From NCBI GenBank assembly GCA_020055645.1, contig CM034546.1, positions 11,036,001 to 11,100,000 of the forward strand: a DNA stretch of 64,000 nucleotides, given 5' to 3'. The stretch's first letter is position 1, and every line of letters starts with the position of its first letter. A model generated the notes under the pieces. The model worked only from the letters and a program-made list of their open reading frames with translations. It searched no databases and had not been told where the DNA came from. Position numbers and translations under genes: made by a program. Positions 46,001 through 60,500 of the stretch are shown here, piece by piece. The stretch comes from Tomocerus qinae (Eukaryota > Arthropoda > Collembola > Entomobryomorpha > Tomoceridae).

Positions 46001-47455
46001 CAAAAATTTTAAAGATAGTCAATGTTTAGTGTTTGAAGGTATTGAGTAATTGTGCGGAAACATATGTTCTGAAACTTAATATTACATTCATTTTAATTAT
46101 CATTTCGCTATTATAGTCCTTATCTCTATTCCTTTGTCCTTGGACTCTATTTTAGTCATAGTTTAAACATTTCTAAAAGTTAAAAATTCTTTTTGGTGGC
46201 ATTTCAAAAAATATTTAAAAGTTTTATTTTAAAATATTTTCGTTAAAAATTTCTTCCTTTTGAATTATCTAAGCACTTTGTAGCCCCTTCTACTCAAAGT
46301 CTATAGATTAAAGCCTGAACTATACCACCCGTAATGCTATATAGTCTAAATCCAAATAGTAGTCTGATTTCTTTAAAAGTTTGTGGTGTGGTGCTAGGTA
46401 ACCAGAAAAATTGTCAATGTGGATAAACGTGAATCACAAAATTTTTTTCAAAATTTTTGTTAGGGAATTTACTAAGAATCTAAGACCACTTGTCCTGCAT
46501 CCATCAAAAATTCATCAAACCTACTTTCAAATTAATATTTTTTTTGTCACTCGCTTGCTAAGTGCAGTAACATTGAATATCTAGAAGTTTAAACTTTTAA
46601 TAGGTACCACAGTAATGAGTATGTAGCATCATAGAAAATACAAAAATATTTGTAAAAATTATAAAGTTTTTAATTTTACGTAAGCATTATTCTATATCTA
46701 TGCGTATGTATTAATTATAATATCGAAGGTATGGACAAAAATCGGTGGAGGGAGCACCTGAAGCTGGATATACATAAAGTAGAGTCATACAGCATAATTA
46801 TAAGGACCATTCAACTATATATAAGTATTATGTACATTGCTTATGTATTGTGTATCTCAATAATTTATTCTATTGTTTCTCCGGAACACTCCCGTCCACG
46901 ACGACGACCACATCAAACCTCAGCCCTCCAATTCCCACCTTATCTTCTCTGCTGCACACTCCAACTCTTCTTCAACAACTCACACTGTTCTGTGTGTAGA
47001 AACTTTTCTCTTAAACGAATGCCTACGGAGAAATATGGAAATCTCTCACTGGAGTCCTTTCGTGCTCCTTTACTATCTTTAGAAGCTTAATAAAATAGAT
47101 TTCGTCTCACTAAAAACTTTTAAGACCTTTCGCCTATTTATTATATTTCATCATCTTTAGATAGACAATAGAAGGTAAAAACTCATACGCCACCGCAATC
47201 CCCTACACCAGATTTTTAAGACCATAGTTGTCTTTCTGCGAACAGTATTCATGCAGTTTTCCAAAAATAAACAATTATAATATTGTTGCAGCAACAATGT
47301 ACACACGATACATTTCACTCACGTTTAACACTTTCTAATACTAAATCTTAATTGATACGGTTTAAAAACATTTCGTAAAAATATATACAACAATAAGAAC
47401 TTCATATTATGATCGCTTGATCATTTTTCTTTACTTTATAATTACGAGTCAATAC
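46001..47455. other. No supported gene
   Basis: AT-rich. A 119-codon open frame (46731-47090) has no signal peptide, domain or conserved context and overlaps a second open frame, so I do not call it. No repeat recognised. Confidence 0.45.
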
Positions 47456-47580
47456 CACAGTACATGAGCCTTGTTGCGTTTTATTTCCTGATCCTCCATC
47501 CGTAATTAATAAAATAAAATCAAAAATACATTTTAACTTCAAAAAACATCAATTAACAAATCGGAAAACAACATACCGCG
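47456..47580 (-). repeat. Duplicated small exon region, copy 1
   Basis: Matches 48437-48565 directly, with shared ctgatcctcca and gtaattaataa words and the following caaaaat-rich 70 bases. On the minus strand the 48.5-kb copy shows a splice acceptor-like attaattacag before CTGGAGGATCAG, suggesting both are copies of a short exon (ExxDQ) with its flank. Confidence 0.55.
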
Positions 47581-47699
47581 AGGAATTATTGTTGCAAGCA
47601 CATAAAAAAATTCCTGAAAATGCCAAAAACGTCCGAATCGATACGCGGAATTATTTTTCATTAAGTCAATATTTATTTTATTTTCAATGCATGGGATAA

Positions 47700-48070
47700 A
47701 AAGTTTTACAAAATGCATTTAGAGGTCATCATCTGAAGACAGGGATACATTAATTGGAGGTCCACTGCCTTACAACTTCGTCCGAAGGAAATAAAAATGT
47801 CGTCCTAGTATGGATTAAGGGCTTCATTCCCGTTTTGCACGTACTGCTGCCTTCTTGCCCTCTTTGCCTGGTTTGAAGTCTTTTCCGTTTCCATTCACTT
47901 GGCGTTTTCCGATGAACATTTAACCGCCTACTGGCCTTGGTCATTAAAGATTCTTCACATACTTTTATTACCCCCTTTATTTTAAAAATCCAAATTTCTC
48001 GAATCGTAGCTACTGGGTCTTTTAGGAGTCAAAAATATTCGTCCTTCCTCTGCTTCTGCCATTTCAGAGT
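47700..48070 (-). pseudogene. Basic C-terminal gene fragment of unknown family
   Basis: Minus-strand open frame 47944-47750 with RRLNVHRKTPSEWKRKRLQT, preceded at 48062 by a start (MAEAEEGRIFLTPK) in another frame. It ends near 47705 in an acidic tail (SLSSDDDL in one frame). The lysine/arginine-rich block resembles the N-terminal regions of some transposon proteins but no domain is firm. An aataaaataaat signal follows at about 47680 (complement). It is a decayed gene or a short exon set. Confidence 0.35.
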
Positions 48071-48436
48071 GAAAACAGAATGCAACTAAACTACCGTCTA
48101 CGCTGGATACCAAAAGAAACATATCTTTAAAGTCAATATTGTTACTTCTTCAGTACACACATGCACTTATTAATATACTAAATTTAAAAACGTTTTACCA
48201 ATCTTTACATATCTCTTGTCTACATTTAGATATCTTTCATCATCTTTTTAGGTACAGGTACGCTTGGAGATTATTTCGATATGCGGAACTATTACCATTA
48301 ACAGCCAAAATGGCCAAGTAAAATCAAAATAATTCAGCGTACACGGAATTATTTCAGTACTCGGAATTATATCGATTATTACGGTAGCCAAAAAACAGCC
48401 ACTATTTGTTTACGATTATTACCTACCGCATTCGAC

Positions 48437-48565
48437 GTCAAAGTACCTGAGTCTTTTCCCATTTCATCCAACTGATCCTCCAGCTGTAATTAATAATATT
48501 AAGTCAAAAATTACATAAAAACTTGCAACAAAAATTCTGTTAACAAATTTGTGGACAACACAAGT
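48437..48565 (-). repeat. Duplicated small exon region, copy 2
   Basis: Partner of 47456-47580. Ends just before satellite A starts. Confidence 0.55.
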
Positions 48566-48589
48566 CCTAAAACCCTAAACACGAATGGT

Positions 48590-51500
48590 CATACCCAAAA
48601 TGATTTCATAATTCACTACCACTTAAACCAGTTTTGCCTAACAGCTATCATCATATCCACAAATGTCGATGACATAGTGTGACCTCCTATTTAAAAAATT
48701 TAATACCTTGTCGCACTGAGAGAGCGTTCACTACAAAAAGTCATGTAAAAAACCTTAACACCAGTTTTCATGCCCAAATTTATTTCATAATTCACATCTC
48801 CTAAAGCCCTAGCTTTCCCTAAGCAGCTGTAATGTATCCACAAATGTCGAGGACATGGCATCTGACCTTTATTTAAAAATTTAATACCTTGTCGCACTAG
48901 AGAGCGTTCTCTACAAAAAAGTCATAAAACCTTAACACCAGTTTTCACTTACCCAAATTTATTTTATAATTCATATTCCTCTTAAACTAGCTTTCCCTAA
49001 CAGCTGTATCATATCCACAAATGTCGAGGACATGTCTGACCTTTATTTAAAAATTTAATACCTTGGTCACACTAGAAGAGCGTTCTCTACAAAAAAGTCA
49101 TAAAACCTTAACACTAGTTTTTCATACCCAAATTTATTTCATAATTCACATCTCCCTAAACTAGCTTTCCCTAACAGCTATAATGTATCCACAAATGTCG
49201 AGGACATGTCTGACCTTTATTTAAAAATTTAATACCTTGTCGCACTAGAGAGCCGTTCTCTACAAAAGTCATAAAACCTTAACACTAGTTTTCATACCCA
49301 AATTTATTTCCATAATTCACATCTCCTAAACTAGCTTTCCCTAACAGCTGTAATGTATCCACAAATGTCGAGGACATGTGTGACCTATATTTAAAAATTT
49401 AATACCTTGTCGCACTAGAGAGCGTTCTCTACAAAAGTCATAAAACCTTAACACTAGTTTTCATACCCAAATTTATTTCATAATTCATATCTCCTAAACT
49501 AGCTTTCCCTAACAGCTGTATTGTATCCACAAAATGTCGAGGACATGTCTGAGCCTTTATTTAAAAATTTAATACCTTGTCGCACTACAGAGAGCGTTCT
49601 CTGCAAAAGTCATAAAACCTTAACACTAGTTTTTTCATACCCAAATTTATTTCATAATTCACATCTCCTAAATTAGCTTTCCCTAACAGCTGTATCATAT
49701 CCACAAATGTCGATGACATGTGTGACCTTTATTTAAAAATTTAATACCTTGTCGCACTAGAGAGCGTTCTCTACAAAAGTCATAAAAAACCTTAACACTA
49801 GATCGTTCATACCCAAATTTATTTCATAATTCACATCTCCTAAACTAGCTTTCCCTAACAGCTGTAATGTATCCACAAATGTCGAGGACATGTATGACCT
49901 TTATTTAAAAATTTAATACCTTGTCGCACTAGAAGGCGTTCTCTACAAAAGTCATAAAACCTTAACACCCAGTTTTCATACCCAAATTTATTTTATAATT
50001 CATATCTCTTTCAAACTAGCTTTCCCTAACAGCTGTATCATATCCACAAAATGTCGAGTGACATGTCTGACCTTTTATTTAAAAATTTAATACCTTGTCG
50101 CACTAAGAGAGCGTTCTCTACAAAAGTCATAAAACCTTAACACTAGTTTTTCATACCCAAATTTATTTCATAATTCACATCTCCTAAACTAGCTTTTTCC
50201 CTAACAGCTACATAATTGTATCCACAAATGTCGAGGACATGTCTGACCCTTTATTTAAAAATTTAATACCTTGTCGCACTAGAGAGCGTTCTCTACAAAA
50301 GTCATAAAAACCTTAACACTAGTTTTCATACCCAAATTTATTTTCATAATTCACATCTCCTCAAACTAGCTTTCCCTAACAGCTGTAATGTATCCACAAA
50401 TGTCGAGGACATGTGTGACCTATATTTAAAAATTTAATACCTTGTCGCACTAGAAGAGCGTTCTCTACAAAAGTCATAAAACCTTAACACTAGTTTTCCA
50501 TACCCAAATTTATTTCATAATTCATATCTCCTAAACTAGCTTTCCCTAACAGCTGTATTGTATCCACAAATGTCGAGCACATGTCTGACCTTTATTTAAA
50601 AATTTAATACCTTGTCGCACTAGAGAGCGTTCTCTGCAAAAAGTCATAAAACCTTAACACTAGTTTTCATACCCAAATTTATTTCATAATTCACATCTCC
50701 TAAATTAGCTTTCCCTAACAGCTGCTTATCATATCCACAAATGTCGATGACATGTGTGACCTTTTATTTAAAAATTTAATACCTTTGTCGCACTAGAGAG
50801 CGTTCTCTACAAAAGTCATAGAAACCTTAACACTAGATTTCATACACCCAAATTTATTTCATAATTCACATCTCCTAAACTAGCTTTCCCTAACAGCTGT
50901 AATGTATCCACAAATGTCGAGGACATGTTATGACCTTTATTTAAAAATTTAATACCTTGTCGCACTAGAGAGCGTTCTCTACAAAAAGTCATAAAACCTT
51001 AACACCAGTTTTCATACCCAAATTTATTTTATAATTCATATCTCTTAAACTAGCTTTCCCTAACAGCTGTATCATATCCACAAATGTCGAGGACATGTCT
51101 GACCTTTATTTCTAAAAATTTAATACCTTGTCGCACTAGAGAGCGTTCTCTACAAAAGTCATAAAACCTTAACACTAGTTTTCATACCCAAATTTATTTC
51201 ATAATTCATATCTCCTAAAACTAGCTTTCCCTAACAAGCTGTATGTGTATCCACAAATGTCGAGGACATGTGTGACCTTTGTTTAAAAATCTAAAACCTT
51301 GTCGCACTAGAGAGGGTTCTATACAAAAGTCATAAAACCTTAACACTAGTTTTCATACCCAAATTTATTTCATAATTCACATCTCCTAAACTAGCTTTCC
51401 CTAACAGCTGTATTGTATCCACCAATGTCGAGGACATGTCTGACCTTTATTTAAAAATTTAATACCTTGTCGCACTAGAGAGCGTTCTCTACAAAAGTCA

Positions 51501-54500
51501 TAAAACCTTAACACTAGTTTTCATACCCAAATTTATTTCATAATTCACATCTCCTTAAACTAGCTTTCCCTAACAGCTGTATATGTATCTACAAATGTCG
51601 AGAGACATGTGTGACCTTTATTTAAAAAATCTAAAACCTTGTCGCACTAGAGAAGGGTTCTATACAAAAGTCATAAAACCTTAACACTAGTTTTCATACC
51701 CAAATTTATTTCATAATTCATATCTCCTAAACTAGCTTTCCCTAACAGCTGTATTGTATCCACAAATGTCGAGGACATGTGTGACCTATGTTAAAAATTT
51801 AATACCTTGTCGCACTAGAGAGGGTTCTCTACAAAAGTCATAACACCTTAATACTAGTTTTCATACCCAAATTTATTTTATAATTCATATCTCTTAAACT
51901 AGCTTTCCCTAACAGCTGTATTGTATCCACAAATGTGGAGGACATGTGTGACCTTTATTTAAAAAGCTAATACCTTGTCGCACTAGAGAGGGTTTTCTAC
52001 AAGAAGTCTAAAAACACTTAACACTAGTTTTCATACCCAAATTTTATTTCATAATTCACATCTCCTAAACTAGCTTTCCCTAACAGCTGTATTGTATCTA
52101 CAAATGTCGAGGGCATGTGTGACCTTTATTTAAAAATCTAAAACCTTGTCGCACTAGTAGGGTTCTATACAAAAGTCATAAAAAACCATAACACTAGTTT
52201 TCCATACCCAAATTTATTTCATAATTCAAATTTCCTAAACTAGCTTTCCCCTAACAGCTGTATTGTATCCACAAATGTCGAGGACATGTGTGACCTATAT
52301 TTAAGAATTTAATACCTTGTCGCACTAGAGAGCGTTCTCTACAAAAGTCATAAAACCTTAACACTAGTTTTCATACCCAAATTTATTTCATAATTCTACA
52401 TCTCCTAAACTAGCTTTCCCTAACAGCTGTATTGTATCTACAAATGTCGAGAGCATGTGTGACCTTTATTTAAAAATTTAATACCTTGTCGCACTAGAGA
52501 GGGTTCTATAAAAGTCACTTAAAAACCTAAACACTAGTTTTCATACCCAAATTTATTTCATATTTCATATCTTCTAAACTAGCTTTCCCTAACAGCTATA
52601 TTGTATCCACAAATGTCGATGACATGTGTGACCTTTATTTAAAAATTTAATACCTTGTCGCACTAGAGAGCGTTTCTCTACAAAAGTCATAAAACCTTAA
52701 CACTAGATTTTCCATACCCAAATTTATTTTCATAATTCACATCTCTAAACTAGCTTTTCCCTAACAGCTGTAATGTATCCACAAATGTCGAGGACATGTA
52801 TGACCTTTATTTAAAAATTTAATACCTTGTCGCACTAGAGAGCGTTCTCTACAAAAGTCATAAAACCTTAACACCAGTTTTCATACCCAAATTTATTTTA
52901 TAATTCATATCTCTTAAACTAGCTTTCCCTAACAGCTGTATCATATCCACAAAATGTCGAGGACATGTCTGACCTTTATTTAAAGAATTTAATACCTTGT
53001 CGCACTAGAGAGCGTTCTCTACAAAAGTCATAAAACCTTAACACTAGTTTTCATACCCAAATTTATTTCATAATTCATATCTCCTAAACTTAGCTTTCCC
53101 TAACAGCTGTATTGTATCCACAAATGTCGAGGACATGTGTGACCTTTGTTTAAAAATCTAAAACCTTGTATCGCACTAGAGAGGTTCTATACAAAAGTCA
53201 TAAAACCTTAACACTAGTTTTCATACCCAAAATTTATTTCATAATTCCACATCTCCTAAACTCAGCTTTTTCCCTAACACGGCTGTATTGTATCCACCAA
53301 TGTCGAGGACATGTCTGACCTTTATTTAAAAATTTAAATACCTTGTCGCACTAGAGAGCGTTCCTCTACAAAAGTCATAAAACCTTAACACTAGTTTTCA
53401 TACCCAAATTTATTTCACCAAATTCACATCTCCTAAAGCTAGCTTTCCCTAACAGCTGTATGTGTATCTACAAATGTCGAGAGCATGTGTGACCTTTATT
53501 TAAAAATCTAAAACCTTGTCGCACTAGAGAGGTTCTATACAAAAAGTCATAAAACCTTAACACTAGTTTTCATACCCTTTTAAATTTATTTCATAATTCA
53601 TATCTCTCGCTAAACTAGCTTTTCCCCCTAACAGCTGTATTGTATCCACAAATGTCGAGGACATGTGTGACCTATATTTAAAAATTTAATACCTTGTCGC
53701 ACTAGAGAGGGTTCTCTACAAAAAGTCATAACACCTTAATACTAGTTTTCATACCCAAATTTATTTTATAATTCACTTATCTCTTAAACTAGCTTTCCCT
53801 AACAGCTGTATTTGTATCTACAAATGTCGAGGGCATGTGTGACCTTTATTTAAAAAGCTAATACCTTGTCGCACTAGAGAGGGTTTTCTACAAAAGTCAT
53901 AAAACCTTAACACTAGTTTTCATACCCAAATTTATTTCATAATTCACATCTCCTAAACTAGCTTTCCCTAACAGCTGTATTGTATCTACAAATGTCGAGG
54001 GCATGTGTGACCTTTATTTAAAAATCTAATACCTTGTCGCACTAGAGAGGGTTCTCTACAAAAGTCATAAAACCTTAACACTAGTTTTCATACCCAAATT
54101 TATTTCATAATTCAAATCTTCTAAACTAGCTTTCCCTAACAGCTGTATTGTATCCACAAATGTCGAGGACATGTGTGACCTATATTTAAAAATTTAATAC
54201 CTTGTCGCACTAGAGAGCGTTATCTACAAAAGTCATAAAACCTTAACACTAGTTTTCATACCCAAATTTATTTCATAATTCACATCTCCTAAACTAGCTT
54301 TCCCTAACAGCTGTATTGTATCTACAAATGTCGAGAGCATGTGTGACCTTTATTTAAAAATTTAATACCTTGTCGCACTAGAGAGGGTTCTATACAAAAG
54401 TCATAAAACCTAAACACTAGTTTTCATACCCAAATTTATTTCATATTTCATATCTCCTAAACTAGCTTTCCCTAACAGCTGTATTGTATCTACAAATGTC

Positions 54501-57500
54501 GAGGACATGTTTGACCTTTATTTAAAAATCTAAAACCTTGTCGCACTAGAGGGTTCTATACAAAAGTCATAAAACCTTAACACTAGTTTTCATACCCAAA
54601 TTTATTTCATAATTCAAATTTCCTAAACTAGCTTTCCCTAACAGCTGTATTGTATCCACAAATGTCGAGGACATGTGTGACCTATATTTAAAAATTTAAT
54701 ACCTTGTCGCACTAGAGAGCGTTCTCTACAAAGTCATAAAACCTTAACACTAGTTTTCATACCTAAATTTATTTCATAATTCACATCTCCTAAACTAGCT
54801 TTCCCTAACAGCTGTATTGTATCTACAAATGTCGAGAGCATGTGTGACCTTTATTTAAAAATTTAATACCTTGTCGCACTAGAGAGGGTTCTATACAAAA
54901 GTCATAAAACCTAAACACTAGTTTTCATACCCAAATTTATTTCATATTTCATATCTTCTAAACTAGCTTTCCCTAACAGCTATATTGTATCCACAAATGT
55001 CGATGACATGTGTGACCTTTATTTAAAAATTTAATACCTTGTCGCACTAGAGAGCGTTCTCTACAAAAGTCATAAAACCTTAACACTAGATTTCATACCC
55101 AAATTTATTTCATAATTCACATCTCCTAAACTAGCTTTCCCTAACAGCTGTAATGTATCCACAAATGTCGAGGACATGTATGACCTTTATTTAAAAAGCT
55201 AATACCTTGTCGCACTAGAGAGGGTTTTCTACAAAAGTCATAAAACCTTAACACCAGTTTTCATACCCAAATTTATTTTATAATTCATATCTCTTAAACT
55301 AGCTTTCCCTAACAGCTGTATCATATCCACAAATGTCGAGGACATGTCTGACCTTTATTTAAAAATTTAATACCTTGTCGCACTAGAGAGCGTTCTCTAC
55401 AAAAGTCATAAAACCTTAACACTGGTTTTCATACCCAAATTTATTTCATAATTCATATCTCCTAAACTAGCTTTCCCTAACAGCTGTATTGTATCCACAA
55501 ATGTCGAGGACATGTGTGACCTTTGTTTAAAAATCTAAAACCTTGTCGCACTAGAGAGGGTTCTATACAAAAGTCATAAAACCATAACACTAGTTTTCAT
55601 ACCCAAATTTATTTCATAATTCACATCTCCTAAACTAGCTTTCCCTAACAGCTGTATTGTATCCACCAATGTCGAGGACATGTCTGACCTTTATTTAAAA
55701 ATTTAATACCTTGTCGCACTAGAGAGCGTTCTCTACAAAGTCATAAAAACTTAACACTAGTTTTCATACCCAAATTTATTTCATAATTCACATCTCCTAA
55801 ACTAGCTTTCCCTAACAGCTGTATTGTATCTACAAATGTCGAGAGCATGTGTGACCTTTATTTAAAAATCTAAAACCTTGTCGCACTAGAGAGGGTTCTA
55901 TACAAAAGTCATAAAACCTTAACACTAGTTTTCATACCCAAATTTATTTCATAATTCATATCTCCTAAACTAGCTTTCCCTAACAGCTGTATTGTATCCA
56001 CAAATGTCGAGGACATGTGTGACCTATATTTAAAAATTTAATACCTTGTCGCACTAGAGAGGGTTCTCTACAAAAGTCATAACACCTTAATACTAGTTTT
56101 CATACCCAAATTTATTTTATAATTCATATCTCTTAAACTAGCTTTCCCTAACAGCTGTATTGTATCCACAAATGTGGAGGACATGTGTGACCTTTATTTA
56201 AAAAGCTAATACCTTGTCGCACTAGAGAGGGTTTTCTACAAAAGTCATAAAACCTTAACACTAGTTTTCATACCCAAATTTATTTCATAATTCACATCTC
56301 CTAAACTAGCTTTCCCTAACAGCTGTATTGTATCTACAAATGTCGAGGGCATGTGTGACCTTTATTTAAAAATCTAAAACCTTGTCGCACTAGAGAGGGT
56401 TCTATACAAAAGTCATAAAACCTTAACACTAGTTTTCATACCCAAATTTATTTCATAATTCAAATTTCCTAAACTAGCTTTCCCTAACAGCTGTATTGTA
56501 TCCACAAATGTCGAGGACATGTGTGACCTATATTTAAAAATTTAATACCTTGTCGCACTAGAGAGCGTTCTCTACAAAAGTCATAAAACCTTAACACTAG
56601 TTTTCATACCCAAATTTATTTCATAATTCACATCTCCTAAACTAGCTTTCCCTAACAGCTGTATTGTATCTACAAATGTCGAGAGCATGTGTGACCTTTA
56701 TTTAAAAATTTAATACCTTGTCGCACTAGAGAGGGTTCTATACAAAAGTCATAAAACCTTAACACTAGTTTTCATACCCAAATTTATTTCATAATTCAAA
56801 TTTCCTAAACTAGCTTTCCCTAACAGCTGTATTGTATCCACAAATGTCGAGGACATGTGTGACCTATATTTAAAAATTTAATACCTTGTCGCACTAGAGA
56901 GCGTTCTCTACAAAAGTCATAAAACCTTAACACTAGTTTTCATACCTAAATTTATTTCATAATTCACATCTCCTAAACTAGCTTTCCCTAACAGCTGTAT
57001 TGTATCTACAAATGTCGAGAGCATGTGTGACCTTTATTTAAAAATTTAATACCTTGTCGCACTAGAGAGGGTTCTATACAAAAGTCATAAAACCTAAACA
57101 CTAGTTTTCATACCCAAATTTATTTCATATTTCATATCTTCTAAACTAGCTTTCCCTAACAGCTATATTGTATCCACAAATGTCGATGACATGTGTGACC
57201 TTTATTTAAAAATTTAATACCTTGTCGCACTAGAGAGCGTTCTCTACAAAAGTCATAAAACCTTAACACTAGATTTCATACCCAAATTTATTTCATAATT
57301 CACATCTCCTAAACTAGCTTTCCCTAACAGCTGTAATGTATCCACAAATGTCGAGGACATGTATGACCTTTATTTAAAAAGCTAATACCTTGTCGCACTA
57401 GAGAGGGTTTTCTACAAAAGTCATAAAACCTTAACACCAGTTTTCATACCCAAATTTATTTTATAATTCATATCTCTTAAACTAGCTTTCCCTAACAGCT

Positions 57501-60500
57501 GTATCATATCCACAAATGTCGAGGACATGTCTGACCTTTATTTAAAAATTTAATACCTTGTCGCACTAGAGAGCGTTCTCTACAAAAGTCATAAAACCTT
57601 AACACTAGTTTTCATACCCAAATTTATTTCATAATTCATATCTCCTAAACTAGCTTTCCCTAACAGCTGTATTGTATCCACAAATGTCGAGGACATGTGT
57701 GACCTTTGTTTAAAAATCTAAAACCTTGTCGCACTAGAGGGTTCTATACAAAAGTCATAAAACCTTAACACTAGTTTTCATACCCAAATTTATTTCATAA
57801 TTCACATCTCCTAAACTAGCTTTCCCTAACAGCTGTATTGTATCCACCAATGTCGAGGACATGTCTGACCTTTATTTAAAAATTTAATACCTTGTCGCAC
57901 TAGAGAGCGTTCTCTACAAAAGTCATAAAACCTTAACACTAGTTTTCATACCCAAATTTATTTCATAATTCACATCTCCTAAACTAGCTTTCCCTAACAG
58001 CTGTATTGTATCTACAAATGTCGAGAGCATGTGTGACCTTTATTTAAAAATCTAAAACCTTGTCGCACTAGAGAGGGTTCTATACAAAAGTCATAAAACC
58101 TTAACACTAGTTTTCATACCCAAATTTATTTCATAATTCATATCTCCTAAACTAGCTTTCCCTAACAGCTGTATTGTATCCACAAATGTCGAGGACATGT
58201 GTGACCTATATTTAAAAATTTAATACCTTGTCGCACTAGAGAGGGTTCTCTACAAAAGTCATAACACCTTAATACTAGTTTTCATACCCAAATTTATTTT
58301 ATAATTCATATCTCTTAAACTAGCTTTCCCTAACAGCTGTATTGTATCCACAAATGTGGAGGACATGTGTGACCTTTATTTAAAAAGCTAATACCTTGTC
58401 GCACTAGAGAGGGTTTTCTACAAAAGTCATAAAACCTTAACACTAGTTTTCATACCCAAATTTATTTCATAATTCACATCTCCTAAACTAGCTTTCCCTA
58501 ACAGCTGTATTGTATCTACAAATGTCGAGGGCATGTGTGACCTTTATTTAAAAATCTAAAACCTTGTCGCACTAGAGAGGGTTCTATACAAAAGTCATAA
58601 AACCTTAACACTAGTTTTCATACCCAAATTTATTTCATAATTCAAATTTCCTAAACTAGCTTTCCCTAACAGCTGTATTGTATCCACAAATGTCGAGGAC
58701 ATGTGTGACCTATATTTAAAAATTTAATACCTTGTCGCACTAGAGAGCGTTCTCTACAAAAGTCATAAAACCTTAACACTAGTTTTCATACCCAAATTTA
58801 TTTCATAATTCACATCTCCTAAACTAGCTTTCCCTAACAGCTGTATTGTATCTACAAATGTCGAGAGCATGTGTGACCTTTATTTAAAAATTTAATACCT
58901 TGTCGCACTAGAGAGGGTTCTATACAAAAGTCATAAAACCTAAACACTAGTTTTCATACCCAAATTTATTTCATATTTCATATCTTCTAAACTAGCTTTC
59001 CCTAACAGCTATATTGTATCCACAAATGTCGAGGACATGTGTGACCTTTATTTAAAAAGCTAATACCTTGTCGCACTAGAGAGGGTTTTCTATAAAAGTC
59101 ATAAAACCTTAACACTAGTTTTCATACCCAAATTTATTTCATAATTCATATCTCCTAAACTAGCTTTCCCTAACAGCTGTATTTTATCTACAAATGTCGA
59201 GGACATGTGTGACCTTTATTTAAAAAGCTAATACCTTGTCGCACTAGAGAGGGTTCTCTACAAAAGTCATAAAACCTTAACACTAGTTTTCATACCCAAA
59301 TTTATTTCATAATTCATATCTCCTAAACTAGCTTTCCCTAACAGCTGTATTGTATCTACAAATGTCGAGGACATGTTTGACCTTTATTTAAAAATTTAAT
59401 ACCTTGTCGCACTAGAGAGGGTTCTCTACAAAAGTCATAAAACCTTAACACTAGTTTTCATACCCAAATTTATTTCATAATTCATATCTCCTAAACTAGC
59501 TTTCCCTAACAGCTGTATTGTATCCACAAATGTCGAGGACATGTGTGACCTATATTTAAAAATTTAATACCTTGTCGCACTAGAGAGGGTTCTCTACAAA
59601 AGTCATAACACCTTAATACTAGTTTTCATACCCAAATTTATTTTATAATTCATATCTCTTAAACTAGCTTTCCCTAACAGCTGTATTGTATCCACAAATG
59701 TGGAGGACATGTGTGACCTTTATTTAAAAAGCTAATACCTTGTCGCACTAGAGAGGGTTTTCTACAAAAGTCATAAAACCTAAACACTAGTTTTCATACC
59801 CAAATTTATTTCATAATTCACATCTCCTAAACTAGCTTTCCCTAACAGCTGTATTGTATCTACAAATGTCGAGGACATGTGTGACCTTTATTTAAAAATC
59901 TAAAACCTTGTCGCACTAGAGAGGGTTCTATACAAAAGTCATAAAACCTTAACACTAGTTTTCATACCCAAATTTATTTCATAATTCAAATTTCCTAAAC
60001 TAGCTTTCCCTAACAGCTGTATTGTATCCACAAATGTCGAGGACATGTGTGACCTATATTTAAAAATTTAATACCTTGTCGCACTAGAGAGCGTTCTCTA
60101 CAAAAGTCATAAAACCTTAACACTAGTTTTCATACCCAAATTTATTTCATAATTCACATCTCCTAAACTAGCTTTCCCTAACAGCTGTATTGTATCTACA
60201 AATGTCGAGGACATGTCTGACCTTTATTTAAAAATTTAATACCTTGTCGCACTAGAGAGGGTTCTATACAAAAGTCATAAAACCTAAACACTAGTTTTCA
60301 TACCCAAATTTATTTCATATTTCATATCTTCTAAACTAGCTTTCCCTAACAGCTATATTGTATCCACAAATGTCGAGGACATGTGTGACCTTTATTTAAA
60401 AAGCTAATACCTTGTCGCACTAGAGAGGGTTTTCTATAAAAGTCATAAAACCTTAACACTAGTTTCATACCCAAATTTATTTCATAATTCATATCTTCTA

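Noticed and set aside
46731-47090. 119-codon open frame in the right arm
   Set aside because: No domain, no splice context and an overlapping competing frame; composition resembles noncoding sequence.
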